A stretch of DNA of 64,000 nucleotides from Entoloma clypeatum (Eukaryota; Basidiomycota; Agaricomycetes; Agaricales; Entolomataceae), in the NCBI GenBank assembly GCA_963565915.1, contig OY751495.1:3844001-3908000 (forward strand), written 5' to 3'. The notes under the pieces were generated by a model, which saw nothing but the letters and a program-made list of their open reading frames with translations, was not told the origin of the DNA and did not search any database. Positions 34,258 through 44,089 of the stretch are shown here, in pieces; the first letter of the stretch is position 1, and every line of letters begins with the position of its first letter. A program made the translations under genes and the position numbers.

Positions 34258-34480
34258 GTAAGTTGCCAGCGACTGTAATGAACATCGGAGATGTCGGTCA
34301 ACGGACCATGCAGAAAAGGCGATGCATAAGTAAACGGGAATATGAATATGAAATGCATAAAGGCATGGAGTTATGAATATGAAATGCACGATGGCAACGT
34401 GCGGAGATGCGGAGGTAACGGATGTCCGGAATGTCGGAGGACGATCGGAGTGGATCGGAGGTTCAGAGACGGATATAACA

Positions 34481-34748
34481 CATAGGAGCTAAATAGGCCA
34501 TTGGTTAGATAGATGTTTCAAGGAGGCGGTGGCATAGGAGTCAGAGATAAGGCCTCAAGGCCGTGAGTCAGAGATAACAAGTGAAAATGTATCTAAAAGG
34601 GGAATCGTCCAAGTCGATGTGAGTCATAGTGCTGATAGGGGGGACACGTGTCCCAGGGTCATCGGAGTTAAGTGAAACGGGGTCTGATAAGGATCAAGGA
34701 TTGAGGGGTTGTGTGAAGGCGCATAGGAAGAGGGTGAAAAGTGTAACA
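34481..34748 (-). repeat. 3' LTR of gypsy I, interrupted by E
   Basis: In sense orientation a polypurine tract (ACGGGGGGTAA) is followed by TGTTACACTTTTCACC at 34748. LTR sequence continues to 34481, where the E LTR starts. Its far end is not identified because E is itself truncated on the other side. Confidence 0.65.
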
Positions 34749-34905
34749 TTACCCCCCGTTTATGCTTTGAAGTCACCGGCTTCAATGTTTTTCAGGTTGC
34801 CATGTTGTGCATGCCGTCGTCGTCAAATTCGTATGGTTCGCCCTCGAGGTCTGCATAGCCAGAGCCAAGACACTCATAGTCATAATGTCCAGGCGCCCTC
34901 TTCTC

Positions 34906-37900
34906 TCACTTCTTGCATTGATAGAGTGCGCACTGACACTCAATGTGTCCTTTAGCTCCGCACATGCCCCATTGGCGCCCTTTGTCAATGTGTGGCCATC
35001 CTGCAGGACGGCGCCAAGGTCCGCTCAGTGAGTGAGCGTGTCCGTGTGTGTCAATCTCGTAGCCAACACAATCAGGCTCATTGGTGAGGTCGATGGGGAT
35101 TTGATATGAGGAACCATGCCCGAGTGGGACAGACATGATCGTGCACACTGTCACGTAGCGTGTTTCTCAACGTCAGAAAACGTCGGACGAGTCGGAGCGG
35201 AGTAGCGGAGGAGCGGAATGCGGTAAGTGCGACGTTGGCAGAAAGGACCTGGCTTCAACTTGTGCGTTGCGCCCCACTCTTTGATGTGGTCCTCGATTTT
35301 GGATTGGCGGATGTTGGATGAGCGGAAGTAGAGACAGATGCGAATGAGGTGTAACGTATGATATTTGAACTGAGGTTCTACGACAGGTTTGTACACTATT
35401 TATAGTAGACTAGAATGATCAGCATTACTATAAGTGATGTGCAGATATTGGAGTTGACCATCGGAACATTCGGAGTACGGAGAGTAACAAATGAAAAGTG
35501 AACAACATATGTCTACTTGTAAGTATGGTTGAGATGTTACGTAGTAGAAGTATATTCAATATAAATAGAATGTTGTTGGAGCGGATGTTGGAGCGGATGA
35601 AATGTTGGAGTCGTCAGATAAGTCGGATGTGAATCGTATGGTTATGACAGTATTTCCCTCTTAGGGCTGAACCCTGAGGCCCAGATGAGGTAATCCACGT
35701 GACCGTTGGTTGAAAAGCTTTGTGCGTGATCTTTCTCTCTTGTCACCCAACCACAACATCTATCCCGACGCCTATCCGTTATGTCCGCTGAAAACTCACC
35801 CCTCGCCGCTCTTCGTGCTGAAAGGGAGCGCCAGAAGAAGGTCACCGAAGAGTTGGAGAGGAAACTGCAGGAGGCAGAGGAGCGCGCGAAGGAAGATGCA
35901 GAGCGCGCAGAGGCGAAGAGGGCGGCGAAAGAGCGGAGACGAGCAGAGAGGAAGGCAGAGAAGGCGAAGGTGAAGGAACCGGTCACGGGTGCAGGTGCGG
36001 ATGCGGAGGCGGATGCGGATGCGGCGAGTGCGGAGGTGAAGAAGGGCCGGCTGCAGGGGGTTTTCAAGAATATGCCTGCGAGTTACGAGCAGGGGAAGGA
36101 GGATTGCACCTCCTGCTTGAAAGCGGGGGACTTGTGTTTTTGGCCATCGGAGTGAGTTTTTCCTATTTCTTTATACGCTTCGTTATTAACTTGTTCTTTA
36201 GGAATGACAATGCTTCGTCGTGCTGGCGGTGCCAGCATTTAAAACGAAGCTGCAGAACGGGAGCGGAAGCGGAGTCGGAGGTGAAGCGGAGGATGACCAA
36301 GGCGGTGAGGGTCGGAAAGGCTAAGGTGGCAGGTGGTGCGACGAAGAACGCGAAGGCGGGATCATCCAAGGGAGAGGGGACCGCGGAGGGATCGCGGATA
36401 GCTGCAGCGTCGGAGGAGCCGGAGTTCATGCCAGAGGGGTTTGGTCCGCCGGAGGTGGTCATAGGCACGGAGGTGGTGAGAGGGCTTAGGAGCATGATAA
36501 GGGAGATGCAGCTGATAAAGGCGGAGTTGAAGAAATTGCGGGAGATCAAGGAGCTTTTGACGGTTATCGCGTGGAGGGAGGATTCGGAGGCTTCGGAGGA
36601 GGGATCCGACGAGGACGAGGATGCGGAGGAGTATGATAGGGTATTGGAGGAGTTGGGAAGGGAGGTAGAAGAAGAAGCAGAAAAAGAAGAAGAAACGAAG
36701 AAGCGGAAGCGGATGGAGGAAGCGGAAGAGGAATCCGGATCGGAGTGGAACGAGGAGACAGAGGGGGTATCTAACAAAAAACAGCGAAAGTAGTTTTTTG
36801 TTAGTATAAAATTTTAATATATTTTCTTTTCTTTTTGTTACAAGCGCGATAAGGGGCCTGGCTTAGTTGGTTGAGCGGAGTGGAAGTCCGCTACCATATC
36901 TGCTGCGTGTTCAAGCTCGGATGCGGGTAACCAAGAAAACTCTTCACTGGTGTCTTCATAACCTAACCAGCGGACGAGGTAAAGGAGTTTGCAGCGTCGT
37001 CTTTTATCGATCTTTGAGTCGACGATTTCCGCAATTTCGTATTCGGTTTCTCCATCCATCTCAAGCGGAGGCGGAGGAGATTGTATCCAATTTGGAATCT
37101 CGTTAGGAGTTGCTGGTTCGAGCATGGATATGTGGAAGACGGGGTGTATAGCACGCATAGTGTCGGGTAGACGTAGTGTAAAGGAGTGCGTGCCGGGTTG
37201 GGCTATGATTTCAAATGGGCCAGCATATTTGTCGGATAACTTTTGGGTGGGTCGTGTGGTGCGGAAGAACTTAGCTTTAACAAAGACTTCTTGTCCGACG
37301 CGGAGCGGGGGAGGCGGAGAACGTCGGACGTCCGCAGGGCCTTGATAACGTTGTTGTGCCTCTGCGACAGCAGTCTTTAGTTCTTGATGTAATTCATCTA
37401 AGTCGACGATGTATTGTCGAGCTTTATCGGATGCTAGATCACGTTCCGGATGGAGTGTAATGTCGGGGTGATAACCTTTGTTGGCGAAGAATGGTGATAC
37501 ACCTGTGGTGGCACTCGGAGTGTTGTTGTAAGCGAACTCCGCAAGCGGAAGCAAAGCGGACCAGTTGTCTTGCTGGTAGTTGCAGAAAATGCGGAGGTAT
37601 TGTTCGAGTGTCTGGTTGGTGCGTTCGGTTTGACCATCGCCTTCAGGGTGATATCCAGAAGTGAAGTGAAGTCTCATATCGAGGGCTTTTGCAAGAGAGC
37701 GGAAAAAGCGGGAGACAAATTCAGGTCCGTGATTGGATGTGACATTTTGCGGAACTCCGTGCTTGGAAAAGACGTGAAGCACGAAAAGGTTTGCTAGGTC
37801 TTCGGATGTGCAATTAATGGTGGTAGGGATGAATATGCCTTGTTTAGTGAGGCGGTCTACAATGACCAGAATCGCATCGGAGCCAGCGGATGTCGGAAGG

Positions 37901-40900
37901 GGTTCAATGAAATCCATGGAAATAGAATGCCAGGGACGTTCAGGAATAGGGAGTTGTTTAAGCAGACCGTAGGGTTTATGACATTGGGGTTTGGCGCGCA
38001 TACAAGTGGTACATGACTTGCAATACTTTTTGATGAAGTCACGCATTCCAGGCCAAGTGTATTCTCGTTGGATAAGACTAATAGTCTTATTTTGACCAGG
38101 GTGTCCAGCGAGGATATGGTCGTGCTTATTGCGGAGGATGCGGAGACGGAGGTCGGATGAGTCAGGAATGTAGATACGTCCATTGTGGAGTAGATAACCT
38201 GCTTCATTCACGATCCAGCGTGGATTAGGATTGTCGAGGAAAGAGGTATAAATGGGATCGGTCGGAAGAGCGGAGAGGATGTCGGAGCGGAGCTGATCTG
38301 TATCCATGATGATTGTGGCACGGAGGATGGGTGTATATAACTCTGTTGCGTGAAGTGAAGTGGTGAGCTGTTCTTGTGTGAAGATGGGTTTGAAGTTGCT
38401 TGGGTTGATGGACGAATAGTCGCTATTTCCCTCTTTAGGGTAGATGTCCCATCGTCTACTTAAAAGATCGGGCTTCGTACCTAAACGGCCAGGGCCGAAG
38501 CGGATGACGAGATTGAACTGGCAGAGGTATTCGGACCAACGAGCTTGTCAACGTGATAAAATCTTGGTAGTAGAAAAGTACTCAAGATTTTTGTGGTCCG
38601 TTATGACATCGATCGGAGCAGCGGAGCCTTCAAGGTAGTGACGCCAAACCTTGAATGCATCGTGGATCGCTAATAGTTCTTTGTCGTGGGTGTCATAGTT
38701 TAACTCGGGAGGTGTAAAGGTGCGGGAGTGGAAAGCGACCGGATGGATTTCGTCGTCGGAGGTGCGGATGGAGAGGATCACACCCAAAGCGTAGTCGGAG
38801 GCATCGGTTTCGACGATAATAGGGCTGTTGGGAATCCAATGCGTAAGAACAGGTGCCGTGGTAAAGGCTTTCTTCAAAGTTTTGAAAGATTCGCGAGCGG
38901 AGTCGGAGAAGTGCCATTGTGTGTTTTTGCAGGTGAGTCGAGTGAGCGGAACGGTGATTTCGGAGTAGTAAGGAATGAATCGTCGATAAAAATTGGCAAA
39001 ACCTAAGAAAGACTGAATGTCTTTGACCTTCCTTGGTTCAGGCCAATCTTGAATAATTTTGACTTTCTTATCCGACATGCGGAGGCCTGTCGGAGAGAGG
39101 ATAAAGCCAAGGTATTCAACAGTATCCGTAGAAAACTCGCATTTGTCTGCGCGTGCGTATAAGCCGTGTTGTCGGAGACGTCGGAGGACTTCGCGGACAT
39201 GCTTCCGATGCTCGGAGGGAGAGTCGGAGTAGATGAGGATGTCGTCGAGATATATGGTAACATACTTATCAAGCAGGTCGTGGAAGATGTCGTTCATGAA
39301 GCGTTGAAAAACGGCTGGGGAGTTGGTGAGTCCAAATGGCATGACAAGCCATTCAAAAGACCCGTAGCGCGTGCGGAAGGCAGTTTTCCATTCATCTCCT
39401 TCCGCTATGCGGACGAGGTGATAGGCGTGTCAGAGGTCGAGAGCCATATAAACACTGGCTTTTCCAGCGGTCTGGAGAAGGTCGGATATGAGCGGAAGCG
39501 GATATCGGTCCTTCTTTGAGATTTTGTTAAGACCACGGAAATCGACGCAAAGACGAAGGGAGCCATCCTTTTTACAAACGAAAAGGACGGGAGCACCGTG
39601 CGGGGAGGAAGAGGGTCAGATGAATCCAATGGTGAGGTGTTCGTCAATGAATTCACGAAGGGCATTGAGTTCGGTTTGTGAAAGGGAGTAGATCGGACCG
39701 AACGGAGGAGCGGAGCCCTCTTCAAGTTCAATTTTGAGGTCGTAGGGACGGTGGGGTGGAAGAGTGTCTGCTTTTCCTTTACTGAAGACGTCAGCATAGT
39801 CGTGGTATTCTTCGGGTACGTTTGTCAAGTCGGGGGTGTCGGAAGCAGATGCGGAGTGAGCGGAAACGGAGGGAGTCGAAAGGTGAAGTCGAAAGGATTG
39901 TGTACCAGGCAATTTGCATGCCCTCATAAATGCAGCTGCGTTAATGAGTGAAATCTGCGGAGCGGACTGCGGAGGTACGATCGGAGGTTCCAGAGGAGGA
40001 AGCGTAGCTGTCCTACCTTGGGAGGAGGTCGACGTCGATGTCGGAAACGGCTCTTTTTGCATCTGTGGACGGAAAGTGATACTGCCCAATACCCAGTCAA
40101 TCATAGGATTGTGGCGGGTGAGCCAGTTGTATCCAAGAACCACGGAAGAAGCGGAGTCGAGCGGAGTAACATAAAAATCCTGTTCAAAGGATTCACCTGA
40201 AGGAAAACATATAGGTATTGTTACAACTTGAGTGATAAACACGTTAGAAGAACCATCGAAAAGCTTTAGTTCTAAGGGTGGAATAGCGGAGGTCGGAAGA
40301 TCATAGGCGGAGGAAAAGTTATTGTCAATAAAACAGTGAGTAGATCCTGAATCAATAAGTGCTGGGACAGAATCTGAAGAGAAAAAAGAAGATGAGATAT
40401 TGATACGTAAAGAGTTCGGATCGGAGAGAGCGGACGCGTTAAGTCGGATGGGAGCGGAGGCACGGAGAGAGTCAATGCAGTCCTCAGACCGTGCTTCATG
40501 AGGACCACTGCCTATTTTTTTGACTCGATCTCCTTACTTTTTTCCTTGGCTTGAGTGCCAACTTGGGGGGCTTTCCCTTTAGCCTTGGAAGCGGAGGAGG
40601 TGGACTTGGGACAGTCCTTGACAGCGTGTCCGACGCTACCGCAGAATAAGCAAAGGTTATTATCGAAACGACGTTTGCGTTCTTGATACATCAGTTTGCC
40701 GTCTTTGCCTAATTTACTGGAGAGGTCGGGTTTCGGAGCGGATGTGGAAGCGGAAGTGGTAGCGGGAGCGGAGGGTTTGGTTGATGATGTTTGTGGAGTG
40801 GATTGGTTCGGAGCGGATTGTTTTTTGTCGGACTTGGGAGTGGGTTTATCGGTTCTGGATTTCTCTCGTTGACGTTCCCAGTAGCGAGCGTCAATAGTAT

Positions 40901-43900
40901 GAGCCGCGGATCGCAGGTCTGGTAAAGACTTGATCTTGGGTTGTTGGGAGAGGATGTCCTTGATCCGATCTGGAAGTCCGACGTAGTAGCGGTGTCGGAG
41001 GGAGTTTTCATCCCAGTCAGTCTTGGTAGCAAGACATTGGAATTCAACATTGTACTTCAATATCTTTTGATTTTCCTTCATCCGTAGGTTGTCCAACTGT
41101 TCTTCGGCTTCGCCCTGAGGGTCAATGGTACCAAACTCGGAGCGGAGAAGTCGGACGAACTCGGGGAAAGAACCCCGCCAATTGGGTTCATCATCATCTA
41201 GAATGAAGGGTTCAAAAAATTCGAGTGCTGTGCCTCGGAAGTAAGACATGGCAAAGTTGACTTTGGAATGTTCTGAGTCGAAGTTGTCGTTGTCGGAGAA
41301 GTAAAGTTTGCATTGTAAAATGAATGCGGAGTATCCGGTTTGTTGGCATATGACTTTTTCTTCTTTGTATCTCGATGTTTCAACTCTTTGGTCATGAGCA
41401 GAATGGCTTCAGCTAGATTGGGTTCCTGATCTGGATTGGAATCGGAGTCGTCCAAATCTCCATGTAAACTACCGTCGGAAGGAGGAGAAGATCCTCCTGG
41501 AGGTCCGCCGAATAAGCCAGAATTTAGGGGTGCAGAGGGTTCCGTTGGTGGGTTTAGTGGAGGACTGGCAGGAAGTGGTGGGAGCTGAGAGTCGGAAGAA
41601 GGCGGAGGAACGGATGGTCCGTAATGAAGTAACCGACATAGGCAGCCCAAAGGGCGCTCAAGATGTAACGGTACGAAGGCATGAAGGAAGCTCAACTAAC
41701 CTGGTTAAGAGTAACTAAAGGAATTCTAGAAGCTGTACTAGCTTGTTAGTTAACTCAAAGAACTGGGGTGTTCAAGAAGTTAGGATTCACCGTACTAAAT
41801 ACATGGGTATTTATACTAATCCAATATGCGCACGGACCATTGTACAAACAATACATAAACAAGTCATGTGTCCGTGGTTATACCATAAACTCACATATAT
41901 GGTAATAGTGACTTATAGTCACTTCCTGTGACAAGCACATGGTGCGACATATCTGGCAATATGTTCAACACTCCCCCTCACTTAGAATCCCGGGTAGGTT
42001 TCGTAAGTGGAGTATAAGGCTCTTTAAACTCCATTCGGAGTAGAGCACGGAATTTCTCAAATTCCTGGCGACCAAGTGGCTTGGTAAACATATCAGCCGG
42101 ATTTTCTGTTCCCGGAACGAACCGTGGTTCGATCAATCCATTTTGAACTCTATCGCGTATAGCAAAGTGATGGATTGCTATATGTTTGGTTCTGCCTTCA
42201 GTGACTGGGTTTTGCGCATTGAAAATCGCGCCTTGGTTATCTACATGGAACGGCATTTTGGTAATGTCCTGTAGTCCAAGCTCTTTGAAGAGATGAGTAA
42301 CCCATTCGCACTCCCGCGAACATTCACTGACGGTTCTGAGTCGAAGTTGTCGTTGTCGGAGAAGTAAAGTTTGCATTGTAAAATGAATGCGGAGAGTTTG
42401 CGCGGATCGGATCCGTCAAAGGTATCCGGTTTGTTGGCATATGACTTTTTCTTCTTTGTATCTCGACGTTTCAACTCTTTGGTCATGAGCAGAATGGCTT
42501 CAGCTAGATTGGGTTCCTGATCTGGATTGGAATCGGAGTCGTCCAAATCTCCATGTAAACTACCGTCGGAAGGAGGAGGAGATCCTCCTGGAGGTCCACC
42601 GAATAAGCCAGAATTTAGAGGTGCGGAGGGTTCCGTTGGTGGGTTTAGTGGAGGACTGGCAGGAAGTGGTGGGAGCTGAGAGTCGGAAGAAGGCGGAGGA
42701 ACGGATGGTCCGGGGGTAGGAGCGGATGATGATGCTGTGGCTCCTCGAGGGGTAATGGTTACATTGCGTGTTCCTCGAAGAAAAGCAGAGCGTGGTGTGG
42801 AGGATGAACGTTCTGCTGCTGCACGAGCAGTCCTAGTTGTTCGAACTGTATTACGGGTTTGAGACATGTGGGTAGAGGTTGTTGGGTAAATCAAAGAATG
42901 GTGGTAGTTCAAATATACTGTCACGTAGCGTGTTTCTCAACGTCGGAAAACGTCGGACGAGTCGGAGCGGAGTAGCAGAGGAGCGGAATGCGGTAAGTGC
43001 GACGTTGGCAGAAAGGACCTGGCTTCAACTTGTGCGTTGCGCCCCACTCTTTGATGTGGTCCTCGATTTCGGATTGGCGGATGTCGGATGAGCGGATGAG
43101 CGGATGAGCGGAGGTGACGGAGAGAATGCTCAAAGGCAAGTAGAGATGGATGTGAATGAGGTGTAACGTATGATATTTGAACTGAGGTTCTATGACAGGT
43201 TTGTACACTATTTATAGTAGACTAGAATGATCAGCATTACTATAAGTGATGTGCAGATATTGGAGTTGACCATCGGAACATTCGGAGTACGGAGAGTAAC
43301 AAATGAAAAGTGAACAACATATGTCTACTTGTAAGTATGGTTGAGATGTTACGTAGTAGAAGTATATTCAATATAAATAGAATGTTGTTGGAGCGGATGT
43401 CGGAGCGGATGAAATGTCGGAGTCGTCGGATAAGTCGGATGTGAATCGTATGGTTATGACACACACGGTTTTTCTTCTGGAGCGCTTAGCAACTCTAAGG
43501 GACAGTTTCTTTTCTTTCACGTCAGTCTTGACGCTGGAAAGGCTTCGGTCGCTGGTTAAGGGCGACATGGATTCAGTGGGGGAAGGGGTAGTTGGGGGGT
43601 CGGGGTTTCTGATGATGAGGGGGACTGGGTTAGGGACGGGGGTCGGTTCAGGGGTGGGTTCAGGTATGGGGACCACTGGGGTAGGAGGTCTTGGGGCAGG
43701 ATTTATGAGCGCGAGGTTGGGGTAGTTGGAGCGTGTGGGGAACAGTCTTTCAAAATGTCGGTAGACTCCTCTGTCTACCAGAAGATTGGCATGATTGTCA
43801 ATGAGGTGGGCAATAGAGGCAGAGGTGTTGTAATGGTACTCCCGGATAGCAATGAGTCCGTACAACGTGTTGACCAGGAACTGGTCTGTTTCATCTTCCA

Positions 43901-44024
43901 GTCTTCTGAGGACGTTGTTCTCATCTTCGGGGTTGGTGAATAAGTTTAAGCGTCGGGATTGTCTGGTGTGTCTGTCGGTGTTGAAGCGCACTTCTTCGGG
44001 GGAGGCGATGTGGAGGTTGGACAT
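34906..44024 (-). CDS. Third ORF of gypsy I, split by insertion of A'
   Basis: ATG at 44024 ([20 protein letters not shown]). It runs to 43462, is interrupted by A' (35149-43461) with the CACAC duplication, and resumes at 35143 in the same frame (RKTVC then [13 protein letters not shown]), ending at 34906. Without A' it has 267 codons and no stop. It lies between the I chromodomain and the I LTR. N-terminal half helical, with conserved-looking [17 protein letters not shown]; the middle is Pro-rich ([15 protein letters not shown]); the C-terminus is Cys/His-rich ([20 protein letters not shown], then ECQCALYQC). Position parallels the third ORF of B; similarity is limited to layout. Function unknown. 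Confidence 0.7.
35149..35649 (-). repeat. 3' LTR of gypsy A'
   Basis: 501 bp. It lacks 42 bp of the CTCATCCG-type tandem present in the other A LTRs. At three CpG sites near 35586-35620 it shares TG/CA with the LTR at 9630-10172 and differs from its own 5' LTR, which keeps CG. Confidence 0.9.
35781..36793 (+). CDS. Antisense zinc-cluster-like gene of A'
   Basis: Second copy of the accessory gene: exon 35781-36151, 50-nt intron 36152-36201 (GTGAGT...TTTAG) and exon 36202-36793, 320 codons. All six cysteines, the splice sites and the frame are kept; one substitution was noticed (ELKE to ELKK). Transcription would start close to the 3' LTR and run against pol. See 8486-9498 for the domain description. 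Confidence 0.72.
36838..40520 (-). pseudogene. Gypsy A' pol with three TGA stops
   Basis: Same domains as 4759-8441: protease, RT, RNase H, HHCC and integrase core, chromodomain. TGA codons at 39618-39616, 39432-39430 and 38550-38548 are the same three as in A. Only scattered substitutions separate the two copies (for example LPPPEPP against LPPLEPP). Frame entered by the -1 site at 40521-40512. Confidence 0.92.
40512..41621 (-). pseudogene. Gypsy A' gag, second (downstream) copy, frameshifted
   Basis: Mirrors 3658-4767: starts at GPSVPP against the copia LTR, carries the 28-bp deletion after NKPDT, has the CCHC knuckle [14 protein letters not shown] and ends at the A_AAA_AAA slippery site and TAG (40514-40512). 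Confidence 0.88.
41622..42328 (-). pseudogene. Copia D 3' fragment (RNase H end plus LTR) inside gypsy A'
   Basis: Holds the last about 117 codons of copia D ([19 protein letters not shown] onward to TRDSK, stop at 41978) and its LTR (41970-41622). The match to the plus copy starts abruptly at 2951/42328; beyond that the plus copy continues copia while this copy switches to gypsy gag. Confidence 0.9.
42329..42851 (-). pseudogene. Gypsy A' gag, first (upstream) copy, N-terminal part
   Basis: The only sight in the window of the authentic N-terminus: [20 protein letters not shown] from about 42867, then [12 protein letters not shown] and the Ser/Pro-rich segment. It passes GPSVPP and, unlike the other gag copies, keeps [20 protein letters not shown] (no 28-bp deletion). 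It ends after [10 protein letters not shown], where copia begins. About 390 bp of it duplicate 41270-41622, with allelic differences (KRRDT against [13 protein letters not shown] against GSSPPSDG). Confidence 0.88.
42919..43461 (-). repeat. 5' LTR of gypsy A'
   Basis: 543 bp, TGTCATAACC...CTACGTGACA in sense. Keeps three CpGs that are TG/CA in the two 3' LTRs of A and A'. Outer flank CACAC. Confidence 0.92.
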
Positions 44025-44089
44025 GGTGATGAGAAGATGTGAATTGTTGGGGTTCAGAGGTGGTGGGTTTGTTTGTAATGACCCAGTGT

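Larger units (their letters stand above)
29262..34480 (-). repeat. 5' LTR of gypsy E, split by copia F
   Basis: In sense orientation TGTTATATCCGTC...CACCTACTTAACA. It occupies 34480-34263 and 29754-29262 (about 711 bp), with copia F inserted at the GTAAG duplication. The unsplit version is the solo LTR at 57173-57885. The flank outside 34480 reads CATAG (34481-34485). E appears to lie in the 3' LTR of element I. Confidence 0.88.
35149..43461 (-). mobile_element. Ty3/gypsy chromovirus A' (minus copy) with embedded copia fragment
   Basis: 8.3 kb, bounded by perfect 5-bp duplications CACAC (35144-35148 and 43462-43466) within the third ORF of I. Order in sense: 5' LTR 43461-42919, first gag part, copia D piece 42328-41622, gag repeated from GPSVPP onward, pol, antisense gene, 3' LTR. 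The block 35149-42328 mirrors 2951-10172 almost base for base (coordinate sum 45279 outside the LTR gap), including the 28-bp gag deletion and three TGA stops. Confidence 0.92.
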
